This document shows, piece by piece, positions 34,850-45,782 of a stretch of DNA of 64,000 nucleotides (position 1 is the first letter of the stretch; each line of letters begins with the position of its first letter). The translations under genes were made by a program, and so were the position numbers. The stretch is taken from the NCBI GenBank assembly GCA_001465935.1, contig LNKV01000007.1:1-64000 (forward strand). Reading direction: 5' to 3'. The stretch is from Clarireedia homoeocarpa. Lineage: Eukaryota; Ascomycota; Leotiomycetes; Helotiales; Rutstroemiaceae. Under the pieces are notes generated by a model. The model saw only the letters and a list, made by a program, of their open reading frames with translations, ran no database searches and was not told where the DNA came from.

Positions 34850-36532
34850 CTATTTGGCGTTTCCATGAAAATGTTTCCTTGCCTCCTCAGCAAGGTGACG
34901 AGGGGCCGTAACTCCATAACAAGACTCGTCACTTTCCAGCCAATAATCATAAATGATCCCTCTCTTCTCCGTACTGTTTCTTACAGCAACTTTTCCTGCG
35001 ATTATTCTTTGAAACAATTCCTGCACTTCTAGGATCATCGCCTCTGCATCCGCACCATATGTTAAGTGACCACAGGCAAGGAGCACCCTCGGCGCTGCAC
35101 TATCAGTCCCACTGTGTTGTCTTTCGAGCTCCGCATTCCGATGCTTGACAAAGTACCGTAGGAGGTTAAGAGATGTCATATACTGGACCCAGTTGCCCCC
35201 TTCCTCCGGGAATATTATGGCCGCTTGGGTACTGGGAAGATCAGGAACTTGCCCGGAATCGCTAGGGAGCTCGGGAATAGGTGGCGATCGCTGTCGCGTA
35301 TAAAAAGTGTCGCCAATGTACAGGTAGTGTTCATCGATGTCATACCATGCAAGAGAGCTACGTCGATGTATCAGCATTAGTTCTGGCTACTTCGTATATA
35401 TAGATTGAGAATCTTGAAAAGGGCTTGGGGGCTGTAGTATTCTCTCAGTTTCACGATCTTGTGGAGTGGAAATGCAAGTAAGGGACACCTATATGCGCTG
35501 TACCTCATGCGCCGAACTTCAATCTCTAAATTCAAGTACTCTTTTTCATTCAAACACCAGTGTGTGCACGAGTTCCTCGACCAACTTCAAGACTTTCATA
35601 TCCAACCGAATGTATACTTTTGAGATATCTATTCTGGCAAGTATATATTTGAATTCTCAAATGTTTAGATTTTGCTTGAATGATTAGATATATGAGTTCT
35701 CATTGTCCAAATCCACTTGAATAAACAGGCGTATAAATTTCAATTGTCGGATATCCACTTGAAACATCAGACACGTAATCCATTATAATGAATTCAGCAA
35801 ATCTGTGACTAGAAATTTGAAGTTGGTTGACGTACTAGTGTACACACTGATGAAGTATACAGGATGTGTGATTATACATCTCACTCTCAACAAATCTACA
35901 CTTCTGTCACAAGCAGTTCCATGACTTGATGCAACCGCTGATCGAGTGTTGATTTCTTACGCAGCCAAAGTCCCCCAACATAGTAAAAATGAACCAACTT
36001 ACTCAGGGGTGTGACCCGGAATCTGCAGGAACTGAATGCGAAAATGTGTATTTGACTCCGAGAAATATTCGAATTGGCCAGCCCAATGAGAGACATCGTA
36101 TCTAGGAGTTGGCATGTCAAGATATTTGCACAGAGAGTGTTCGGGAAGATCCTGAAGAATGAATGGTTTGCCGAGCTCTGAAGCTACAATGGTAGGATGC
36201 GATGAGAGGAATTGAGGAAGACCGAGGATGTGATCATAGTGGCAGTGACTGCAAATTATTATATAGGACTTCTCTCCCCCCTCCCCCCCCGGGTTCAGGA
36301 TTGCATTGTCATTACAAGAAATGGGATATTCCTCGATGTATTGACGAAGTGAACTGATCTGCACATCTTTATTCCTAGGCTGGTTGCAGCCGGAATCTGT
36401 GATAACGATGTATTTGGCGTATAGCTTAATATATATATATGGCTGTTCTCCGAAGTCATCATCTTCAGTCACCATAAAGGTTGAAGGATTCACCCGCCGG
36501 CTGACAAAGCTTGTGGTTGGAAGGCCTGACAT
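34850..36532 (-). CDS. metallo-beta-lactamase-fold hydrolase
   Basis: A 345-residue protein in two minus-strand exons, 36532-36003 and 35357-34850, joined as D177 in HTPDSLAWYDID. The zinc-binding signature HxHxDH is present as HCHYDH (His96, His98, Asp100, His101). The next ligands are His174 in PGHTPD and the Asp in YIGDTFY (about residue 191), and a late histidine lies in LACGHLTYGADAE. This is the full dinuclear metal set of the metallo-beta-lactamase superfamily, so the enzyme should be an active hydrolase; the substrate is not evident. There is no signal peptide. The 645-nt intron is exceptional here and contains a 45-bp minisatellite. It falls directly between two metal-ligand motifs. 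The conserved junction supports this splice, but an extra small exon inside the intron is not excluded. Confidence 0.85.
35643..35778. repeat. ~45-bp AT-rich minisatellite inside an intron
   Basis: Three diverged units, each with AATTCTCAA or AGTTCTCAT, then TGTCCAAAT(C)CACTTGAA, then a TCAGA/AACAGG ending. Its reverse complement resembles the repeat at 55746-55833. Confidence 0.7.
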
Positions 36533-37365
36533 GGCTCGATTTCTGCGGCGCTACTTCTATAGATAGGGTTATCGGTGGTTGAAGGACAAGATCTGGTAGG
36601 ACCATTTAAGCAGATGAGCGACCACGAGACCACGTGAGATCTGGAGTGTGTAATATGAACCCGAGTAACAGCTGTCGAAACGCGACGACGTATCAGGTGT
36701 GTAGTGGGTCCCGTTGGACTGAGCGACATTCAAGAAGGTCAGACCTGTCTGCAGGGCGGAAGGATTTATCTCTTAGCACCGCCCTATAAGGTCGTTGGGG
36801 TCGTTGGGGCTGCGGAAATCCGTGGAGCTTTCGAAGTTACTATTTCAAGGTGGGGGAGGTGTCAAGCGTAGAAAGGAATGAAGAACATACAACTTCACTT
36901 CATATATGATGGACGAGAAGGTGCGGCTGTGAGTGACATCATGATCTCCCTTGGGAATAAGGACATGATAGATACGGTAGCTTTTCTGCGAGATTTTTGA
37001 AACCATGGCTGTGGCGGGGGACGGGACTCAATTTTTGCCGATCAGCAAGAAAGGCGCATTAGCGTTGCAGAAGTTCAAACGGACGACAATCAGATAAGGT
37101 TAAGTTACATGAAACACCCACCACCCACCACCCACCACACACCAAACACCAAATATCGAACATTCAATATCGTCCTAGGATCCTTAAGATGCGTCTGTTG
37201 TGTCTCTTGTTCGTTTGATGCTTTGGCTACTGTCCGTCTATGTGGACGCTATGGTGGCTCTGCATTGCTCGCGAAACGTTACCAATGAAGGTACTGCTTG
37301 TCCTGAGTCTTTGATGCCAACTTCTTTGACTTGAATTGCTGCACACAAACTACAGGAAACAGTCG

Positions 37366-37438
37366 CGAGGATCTAAAGCGTATAGCGGGGCATCTAAAGC
37401 GTATAGCGGAGTATCCAAAGCCTATAGCGGAGTATCTG
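37366..37438. repeat. ~23-bp repeat ATCTAAAGCGTATAGCGGAG
   Basis: Three to four copies with few changes: ATCTAAAGCGTATAGCGGGGC, then a second nearly identical copy, then ATCCAAAGCCTATAGCGGAGT. Confidence 0.85.
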
Positions 37439-37809
37439 AGCGACGTGAACAGGGTGACACAGCTGGTCGGCGTTTATGTTGCGATTATGTGAGGATGGAG
37501 AAGACCAGGTCTCTGGGAAGAAAATAGCCATACTTTCGCGCATGTTCGGCCTCTTTCTCAATGAATCGCCTCATCCATCCATCCGACTTTGTGACCAGCC
37601 GTACCTATTTACATGGGCAATCGTGGGACAACATGGGATCGCGGGTAGACATTTCAATTGGTTGGCGGCTGAAGCCCGATTTCAAATTCCCATGTTGGCC
37701 ATGGTGGAAATTGATGATTGGCTGTGATCGATTGGATGACTAGAACTACTTTGTACAACTTGGACCGTTCCACAGACCGTGCGACTCGACAATTGCGAAT
37801 TGTCCAAAC

Positions 37810-37851
37810 GACGAAACGGCGAAACGACGAAACGACGAAACGACCTTACGC
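37810..37851. repeat. 9-bp repeat CGACGAAAC
   Basis: Four to five copies of CGACGAAAC with one CGGCGAAAC variant. Confidence 0.85.
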
Positions 37852-38913
37852 CAAAACGTCCTTGGGCCCTTGGCGACGAGGCAACGGATTGGGGATTCTC
37901 AACAGAACCACACGAAAACCCGCGAAAAGCCCCTGCATAACCCCGTGAAAAGTAATTCCGCGAGTAATTTCGGATTCTGAGCTTCGGCGGCCGTCTTGCA
38001 TGCATAATTAGTCCAACTTTTGTGGGAACCGGAAGCTTCAATTGTTTCCAACATCAGAATGTTCATCCATGGGACCGTCGATAGGGTCTGGATTCTTGGA
38101 TTCGTCCGTGGTGGCCGTGGCCCGCCCACTCCATCTCCACGCATCCAACAGATCTAGCATGGCTAGTTTGCTTTAGAAATGCAGAACGTCCTCCGTCGGC
38201 CAATTATTTGCTCTCCATGTTCAATCTCATTACTTTCATTACTCCATTCTCGATTTATAAGAAACACTTCTGACATCTCAAAGACTCGTGGACCACCCCG
38301 GTCTTTGTCAGTCCGCTCTCTTTTGCACCAGTCGCCACTCAGTCTGTCACAAGATACTGCAATTCTCTAACCAGACTCAGTCCATTTGACTTAATTCATC
38401 GCTCCATCTCTCGGTGAGAGACGACAGTACAAAGAAAAGTCTCTGTTCGAACATAGAACTTTTCCTAACAAATTTCTTTCCCTTTTCGCATCGACCCCTC
38501 CTTTGATCGTTTCTTGTTCAACTGTCTTCTATTGTCTTCTATTCACCTACAATTCACCTACTTTGTTTCTATCTATCTATTGTTCTGTTCTAAGAATACT
38601 CTTTCTTTCTTTGATTCATTTCTACAACCAACAGGTTTTCTTTGCTCACATTATCTGTTACTGATTCATTGTTATTGTTCAGCAGTGCTGATGACCATGT
38701 TCACGCTGGCCGCGAATCATAAATAAATCTCGGTCTCCCATCTATTTAACTGACTTTTCTTAATTTTTTCACACGCAAACCAAATCTGGGTTTCAAGCTC
38801 AAGGTCACTTTCAGCACATAAACCTCGAATCCGAATCAATACGCCCTTGCAGGCAAGGGAACGTTATTTCAAAGGCACAAACACGCAGAACCTGGAATTG
38901 TAAAGCTTTCAAC

Positions 38914-40158
38914 ATGGTCTCTGCATTTTCAACGGCGATCAGCCTAACATCACTCGCCTTGTTCTCTGCCATTCCCACAGTTTCCGCACACACATGGGCA
39001 GATCAAATCACCCGTATCGCGCCAAACGGAACTTTTGTGGGCACCCCAGGTTACCCAAGGGGATTTTACCCGCGAATAGGTGGCGCGAACCTCACAGCTA
39101 ATGTAAATCTGGTCGAGGGCATTCCTGACTCCAGAAACATCTGCCGAGATACACAACAACCAAACAGCCCTCCTCCTTATCCAGGATACCCACAGTTAAC
39201 TGCATTTGCTGGAGACTTCGTCGCCATCAGATATGCGGAGAATGGACATGTCACCGAGCCCATGCAGGCGTCAACTCCAACAAGCACCAAAGGGTTTGGC
39301 AGCGGACTCGTCTATATCTATGGCACCGAGGACTCAAAAGCTACCGACAAGTATAACTCCATTCACAAGGTCTGGAACAAGGACGGGACTGGTGGAGACA
39401 AGCGCGGGAGACTTCTTGCCGTTCAATACTTTGACGACATGCAATGTTACCTTGATGGAAATGAAAACGCAAGCCAAGAGAACAAACTGGTAGTCCAAGG
39501 CATGACACTTGCACAAATGAGAGCCAAGGCATATCCTCACAGCCCATCTGCAATCGCGGGTAAGAGTCTTCTTTGCCAGACCGACTTTCAGATCCCGGCG
39601 GATGTGAAAGTCAACAAGAACTACACTATCTACTGGGTATGGGACTGGCCAACCTTAGACCTTCAAGGCAATGTCGTAACGAACCAAAGTTACACAATCT
39701 GTGCAGATATTGCCATCAAAGCCGGTTATGGTGCCCAGACTGTCAACTATGTTGCACCACAAGACTACAACAACAACGCTCAATGGTCGCAGATGGTCAA
39801 TCCTTTCGTTGTTGATCCTACCGCAAGTCAAAAGATATACGCCACCCGATCGACCACGGACTTGTGGGCCACACCCACTGTCTTTGCCTCTGGTGGCGGT
39901 GCTGCTGCTACTGGAACTGGCGGTTATACAGCTGGCTCCTCAGCCAATGCCACGGTGACGGCCTATCGTGGCGCAACTGCACCAGCTGGTTTCTCAACCA
40001 CCCGTAGCATGTTCACCTCAACCACGACTCTCACAAAAACTAGGGCGAGCGCAACACAGGCATCAGCAGCGGCTGGGTCAACGGGAGGTGTTTATCAGGC
40101 AGGAAGCCCGGTTGTTGAACCATTCATGAGACGATCTCCCAAGATTCGCGGTCGGTGA
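38914..40158 (+). CDS. secreted LPMO-like protein (DUF7492 type)
   Basis: A single-exon 414-residue secreted protein. Residues 1-25 are a signal peptide ending TVSA, and predicted cleavage leaves His26 as the first mature residue (HTWADQITRI). An exposed N-terminal His is the hallmark copper ligand of lytic polysaccharide monooxygenases. The segment HTWADQI...APNGTFVGTPGYPRG is typical of the fungal secreted family I know as DUF7492. A candidate second ligand is the His in RYAENGHVTEP (about residue 111), and an aromatic-rich strand YTIYWVWDWP lies at about 236-245. Five Cys are visible in the mature domain. Residues ~325-400 are a Ser/Thr/Ala/Gly-rich linker, probably O-glycosylated, ending in a basic tail without a GPI signal. 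An oxidative polysaccharide-active role is inference; the family assignment is firmer than the function. Confidence 0.85.
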   Translation: MVSAFSTAISLTSLALFSAIPTVSAHTWADQITRIAPNGTFVGTPGYPRGFYPRIGGANLTANVNLVEGIPDSRNICRDTQQPNSPPPYPGYPQLTAFAGDFVAIRYAENGHVTEPMQASTPTSTKGFGSGLVYIYGTEDSKATDKYNSIHKVWNKDGTGGDKRGRLLAVQYFDDMQCYLDGNENASQENKLVVQGMTLAQMRAKAYPHSPSAIAGKSLLCQTDFQIPADVKVNKNYTIYWVWDWPTLDLQGNVVTNQSYTICADIAIKAGYGAQTVNYVAPQDYNNNAQWSQMVNPFVVDPTASQKIYATRSTTDLWATPTVFASGGGAAATGTGGYTAGSSANATVTAYRGATAPAGFSTTRSMFTSTTTLTKTRASATQASAAAGSTGGVYQAGSPVVEPFMRRSPKIRGR

Positions 40159-42056
40159 ACTTACTAGTCTCCAGCGCAGAATTACCGGCCGATCAAGACA
40201 CTTCAACCATAATCGCATATTCAATATATCATACTTCTTTACATTCTCTGAGGCGTCCGTTTAGCAAGAAAACTCAGCCACAACACATTTTCCCAGATCG
40301 GCCAATTCCTTCTACGCACCATAGCTAGGTTTCCTTTGATCACAATTGTTCGTTACGGAGCAGAACGCACATTTCCTTCTCTCATTCCGACGCTCGGCGT
40401 TTGGCCAGATAGGCACATATAAATATAGACTTTTTTCGAGGCAACTCCAACTCATGATACCCCCAGGGATGTTTCGGTGTTTAAGGAGGAAATTTCTTTT
40501 GTATACATTTTAGCTTGGAGTTGAGGGCGTTTTTGCCTTCACTGTTTCCATTCCACCTTTGTTAGATTGTTATCCATGATAACTACTGCTGCACCTGTTT
40601 TCACGTTCTTGCGGCAGCTAGATGAGTTTATCATATTTCAAATATACTTTTTGTTACACAGTCGCCCTTTGAGCGCATGCAATTTTGACATGACTTGAAT
40701 GCATCACCAAGTGTTTTAGCAATCCGTTAATCATTATACAAATAATCCACAATTACGTGGTTCTATATAACGACCTGTATTGTCCGGGAAAGCTTTGAAA
40801 TTTGTAAAGAAATGATGAAGACGCAGCACTGATGACTTCAGCAATGGCGATAGAAAGTTATGATTGAATGACGAATCACTTCGTACCACCTATGAGGAAG
40901 CCATTCGGTCAGTCATTTGTGCTGTGCTGTGCTGTTCTGAGGGTGAATCAACCCCATCCTATGAGCCAGGCTATGGTACTCGAAGAGTCAAAGAAGCAAC
41001 AAGCACTGATTCAACCGAGCTTGAAAGAATGAATGGACAAGAAGCACCAAGCACAAAGAAGCCAATAAAGAAAAGAAACATCCCAGAACCTATCAACCAG
41101 TCCCTTCACAATCGCTTTCTCACTTCTACCCTATTTTACGCGTGTATGTACTTGCTCGCGGCTCATCGGCTCCCACAAACACTTACTACCCTATCAAACA
41201 CTCTATGCACATCATCTCTCATACAGCACTGTACCCCGAACCCCGAACCCCAACCCCCCACGCAATATGCATACACATATATTCCTTCCCCATGTTCATC
41301 CCATCTATCTAATTGTTCCCCTGTCCGTTTGTTCGTTCGTTCGTTCGTTCGTTCGTGCACACACTCTCCCCCTCGTTCGTTTGATATCCCTCCAAAACCA
41401 AACAAACTTACTTACATACATACATACGTGTTAAGTTAAGTCAAGTTAAGCTTTTTCAAACCCCTTTCGCATAAGTTACATAGTTACATAATAAAGTTTA
41501 CCTTTTTCGACAGCAGGGAAATCAGCAGTTAGAACTATCCGACAGGTTGGAAAAAAAATAATAATTAGCTCGTCCAATTCGCATTCCCGCTGAGATCAGG
41601 ATGTCTGTCGCACGATATATTGTAGTTGATTATATAGAGCGTAATTTTATAACTTGGGGTGAGGTGAGGGAGGGACAGCGAAACCATGTGGTGTTTCAGA
41701 ATTACCCGCTGAGATTGGGCAGGGAGAATTCTGCAACGGGAGATGTAGCGAGGCGGGGGGGGATGTGAGAGAGGGGGATGCAATAGAATGTATTGGGTAT
41801 TAACTTCAAACGCTAAGATCTTAATACTATTAAGATCTGTGTTTGTGTTCCTGTAATTTGGGGGCAGGTATTCGCGGGTGTTGAGAGTTATGTTTAGATC
41901 GGATTACTGTACCTCCCCTCCACCCCACACACGCATGAATGATCAATCTCCTCAACGCATAACTTCTGTAACTACGGCTGAATGAACCACACACAAGAAC
42001 CGCGAACGTGCAATTTTGATTCTCCGCATTCTGTATTTCAACGTCCACATCTACAT
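40159..42056. other. intergenic between convergent genes
   Basis: No convincing gene. A plus-strand frame at 40864-41439 runs through simple repeats (GTTC, ACATAC) and lacks conserved features. Simple repeats include the GTTC array at 41331-41356 and TACATACATACATACG near 41415. Confidence 0.45.
41326..41356. repeat. GTTC tetranucleotide microsatellite
   Basis: About six copies of GTTC/TTCG. Confidence 0.9.
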
Positions 42057-43062
42057 CTACATCTCTCCACATAGCGAAATCACAACTGGTAGGTTCGGCG
42101 CATCCTTCGCATTGGTACGTGTATTTTCCATCTTGCGCACCACATCCATTCCATCCACCACTTTGCCAAACACTACGTGTTTGTTGTCGAGGAAGGGGGT
42201 AGCGACAGTAGTGATGAAGAACTGAGAGCCGTTTGTGTTGGGACCGGCGTTCTAGTGGCATGGGAGTTAGTTTTTGGTTTGTGAGTTGCGCATGCAGGGT
42301 AACATGATATAACGCACGGCCATAGAGAGGAGTCCCGGCTCCGTATGCTTGATTGTGAAGTTCTCGTCCTCGAACTGTTTTAGGCCGTAGATGCAAGTCG
42401 AGCCGGTGCCATCTCCGTTGAGGAAGTCGCCTCCCTGGCACATGAAGTCTTTGATCTGATGTGTGTGGTGGTTAGAGGTTGATTGTTTAAGGAGGGGGGG
42501 GGGTTAGTGGTGAGGAGACCTACAATTCGGTGGAACTTGCTGCCTTTGTATCCTTGTGGTCGGCCGAGATTATTTTTCGTCTCACCGGTACAGAATTGAC
42601 GGAAGTTTTCAGCTGTTTTGGGAACTACATCTGCGAAGAGCTCGAATTGAATCCGGCCGAGTGGCTCTCCTGGATGGTGTTAGATGGTGTGGTTAGGTGG
42701 TAGACGAATATAGAAATTTGCATGATAACAGTCTATGGAAGACACCGTAGATGCTGCTTCAGGTGGAAGGTCGCACTTCAATGCGTCGACGCCATGAGCA
42801 CAAAGGCATGAAGTCAAAACGGCATGGCTGAACCAGAAAATGTATCACGTGAATACGTGAATAAAGAGAGAGATCACTAGATCTCATGCGAATTCGGGTT
42901 TTGGAAATTCGGAGATGCAGCAGGATATAGATGAGCTACTAACCTCCGATGGTGATATCGAAGAAGACGCTAGCGAAATCGTCAATACAAATGGCCACTT
43001 TCCCTTTGCAGAATAGAAACTTACAGCGGATTGCCCGATTTGGGCAGTTCTGTAGGTGGCAT
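42057..43062 (-). CDS. cyclophilin H-type peptidyl-prolyl isomerase
   Basis: A 180-residue single-domain cyclophilin in five minus-strand exons: 43062-43025, 42969-42944 (only 26 nt), 42669-42524, 42455-42318 and 42251-42057. Core motifs are in order: FFDITIGGEPLGRIQFELFAD, VPKTAENFRQFCTGE, FHRIIKDFMCQGGDF (catalytic Arg69, plus Phe/Met/Gln of the active pocket), NGDGTGST, DENFTIKHTEPGLLSMA, NAGPNTNGSQFFITT, KHVVFGKVVDG and a terminal CGEM. The total length and the PVVIS-CGEM ending are closest to human PPIH (spliceosomal U4/U6-20K cyclophilin), though cyclophilin A is similar. It isomerises Xaa-Pro bonds. The position equivalent to cyclophilin A Trp121 is Phe136 (TPFLDNKH), a change linked in other cyclophilins to weak cyclosporin binding. 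There is no targeting peptide. Confidence 0.93.
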
Positions 43063-43625
43063 TTTCTAGGATGGGTGTGTCCACAACCTTGGACGGATAC
43101 TGCACGCGTTTCCAAATGATCAATTCTTACGATATAAATTCGCTCGGGTGGTTGTCTTTATCGGGTGACTAAGGCGACGCTAGGGTTAGATGGAGCCGTT
43201 CAGCCGATGAGCCGATGACGATGTCTTTTGCGTAGCTTCCAGTGGGTGTTCTTTTCTTTCTTTACAAGTTCTTTGAAGTATATGCTTCAATGTCTCAATA
43301 CATGGCCTATGGGGTATGGGACTCTCCGACGAGAGAACTGGACCAAATTCCAGCTATCAAATCAGAAGTTAAAATAAAGCTTCCAAGTCCTTGGCGTGGA
43401 GTTGCTGGCTCAGCCCTGAGGGCCGGAACCATTGGCATTTCTTGGGTAGAACTCGTGATGCAGGAAAAGGTGGGACAGAGCTTTTATCGGCGTTAATCTG
43501 CGGAGAACGGTTGTGCTAAGAGATTTTGCTTGGTTTTTTCTGGGCCTCCATGCTACGCTGAGTGAGGTACAGTGCAGATCTGCTATATACATGGAGAGAG
43601 GGGTTGGGTATATGAGTTACATTGT

Positions 43626-43690
43626 AGGAGGGTGAGGAGGGTGAGGGGGGTGAGGGGCGTGAGGGCCGTGAGGAGGGTGAGGTTGAGGAG
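43626..43690. repeat. GGGTGAGGA/GTGAGG purine repeat
   Basis: About seven imperfect units of GGGTGAG(G) or GGCGTGAGG, free of C/T on the plus strand except the T of each unit. Confidence 0.85.
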
Positions 43691-43865
43691 GTAATCCAAA
43701 TTATTCCCGCAGAGCCATAAACCCTTCGTGTCTCGCCCTCTTGCTCATCAGGGTCATGCAATCTAGATGACCTCTATGCGTTGCCACAGGGCCACACAAG
43801 GGCATCGTAAATTCCATTAAGCAGTAGGATTTTGACTTAAGCCCACAACTTAGCATCGACTAGTG

Positions 43866-43906
43866 GAGGAAGAAGAGGAGGAGGAGGAGGAGGAGGAGGA
43901 GGAGAG
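43866..43906. repeat. GGA trinucleotide microsatellite
   Basis: About twelve GGA/AGG units. It is followed at 43925-43950 by three CTGCAGT heptamers. Confidence 0.95.
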
Positions 43907-44636
43907 AGAAAAGGGTGATGTCAGCAGTCTGCAGTCTGCAGTCTGCACTGCAGGGTATATACGCGTTTGTAGTTTAGAGAGTCCCAGTCTTTTAGGGCAA
44001 GGGTCGATAGCTTCAAACACCTCATGATTTGAAAAAATGACCGATGATGCGACGACGACATTGATGTCTCTTTCGTGCGTGACATTTGACATCTGAACTA
44101 GGGCATAGATACGTGAGATGTACCTAGCTAGACATGTAGTGTAGTGCAGCTTGTGATCTGTCTTGCAAGCTGTCTCCTCAACTTAGGGCAACTCAGGGTC
44201 TTAGATAACTCCGGGACATTGACTTAGAGATAACGTCGATATGCAGCGACTGGTCATGATTGGCAGAATTATTTCCGTACATCGTCCCATTCACCCAAGT
44301 CTATGTATGCACAATGCCGTCCTTGCCAACCCTCCCCTACGCATTCGGAGACGGGCACGGAACCAATCCAAAAGACGGCGAAACACAAGGCACAAGTGTC
44401 TCATGTTTTGGGAATAGAACGTGAAGGGAACTAGAAGTAGCGCTATCAAATTCGTATTCACAGATTGTAGCAGGCTGAGAAAGAACATCGATCCTTTGTT
44501 TGATGGCGTGGAGGGTAGCACGTCAAGATGAATGCATCGATCGATACGCGACCGACACGACCAATCAATGACTCGCCCCTTATGCTTGCTACCAGAGACT
44601 TGCAGGAATTCCGACCAGAGACTTGGAAGTGGGCAG

Positions 44637-44708
44637 ACAAGTAGACAGGCAAGTAGACAGGCAAGTAGACAGGCAAGTAGACAGGCAAGTAGACATGCAA
44701 GTCGACAG
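44637..44708. repeat. 12-bp repeat AAGTAGACAGGC, ~6 copies
   Basis: Five nearly perfect copies of AAGTAGACAGGC and a diverged sixth. A 12-bp period keeps frames open, which creates long spurious ORFs on both strands. Confidence 0.92.
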
Positions 44709-45782
44709 GTGCAAAGAAACGCCTCTCGAAGCATCCGGAGTTGTTGCCAATTACCCAATCAGACCAGCCGAGATACATGCATATGGCTAGTACGAAGTAG
44801 TACGAGGGTTTGAGTAACTCCCATCCATCGAAATTGCAGAGGTCTGACTACTCTTTCCTCGCCCTCGCCTTTCCACGCCCTCGCCTTTCCACACCCTCCC
44901 CCTACTTTGCATCCGCATCTACTTCGTCCGTCCGGCTTGCTGCGACCGTTGCAATATCAATTCCAAATCACAATTCATCGCCAGCACCGCGCTGCTACGA
45001 CTCTCGCAACAAGTACCGATTCGGACAATAGTGCTAGTCGCCTCCAGTTTTCCCTTTGTTCTCTCCCACCCACCCTTCTGCCTATATCCTCTTCCCCCAC
45101 CCCTCCATCACTATTTCTCTCCACTCAACGTGCATGAGAATGAGATCCTGAGCAAGGTTACAGCTTCGCGCAGGAATACAAGAAATTCCCGTCGTCAATT
45201 ATCCGCCCCCATTCGCTGTTATTTCCCCGTATTACCTGAACTTACAAAGTATCAACAAAATCAGTCGACAAAAAAAGTCACGCCAAATCTACCGAAGTAT
45301 CTATTATCTATACTTAGATTTCTACTTCACTGCCTTCCGTCTTCTCCAAGTATCTAGTTGAGGAAGATTAAGAGACTTCCATCTTTGGTTTATCTCGACG
45401 ATAGCCCGTTCCACTGTCGCCGCCGCCCCCCCATCTTTTCTCCAGCCTTCGCCCTTCATTTACCCGCTAAGCAGCCTCTCGATTTCATCCATCGAACAAA
45501 ACCCATCCATCCCCACCCTTACTTCAACATACATACTTCACAACCACTTTCATTGTACCGTTAGACGGTCGGAATTGATCTAGCCATTTCCTCTAATTCC
45601 ATCACTAACGAGTTACAAATGAGTTGCGAACCGAATTCAGTCTTAATTCTTTCACGATAGTGGCGATCCATAATCCTACCTGATCCACTATCTGACCTGA
45701 AAAAGCCCAACCGCTCGCAGTGACCGGAGGATTGGATTACCCTGCGCCGCACGATCTCATCAGACAAATATTACATTTGAAC

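Larger units (their letters stand above)
36533..38913. other. 2.4-kb gene-poor region
   Basis: No convincing gene is present. The last ~700 bp before 38914 are strongly C/T-rich (TTTCTTTC, CTATCTATC), the probable promoter and leader of the secreted protein gene. Several tandem repeats lie at 37.1-37.9 kb. Confidence 0.5.
43063..45782. other. 2.7-kb divergent intergenic region with simple repeats
   Basis: Promoters of the divergent cyclophilin and RING genes lie here. The ~800 bp before 45783 are C/T-rich (CCTCGCCTTTCCACGCCCTCGCC type), probably the leader of the RING gene. Simple repeats are listed separately. No convincing gene. Confidence 0.5.

Noticed and set aside
40864..41439. 191-codon plus-strand frame
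   Set aside because: It passes through several microsatellites and its sequence is Ser/Pro/Thr/His-rich with no structure; the start lies at the edge of an AT-rich tract.
44291..44813. Overlapping open frames on both strands with ACLLACLL- or ASRQASRQ-type peptides
   Set aside because: These are readings of the 12-bp AAGTAGACAGGC repeat, whose period keeps frames open.
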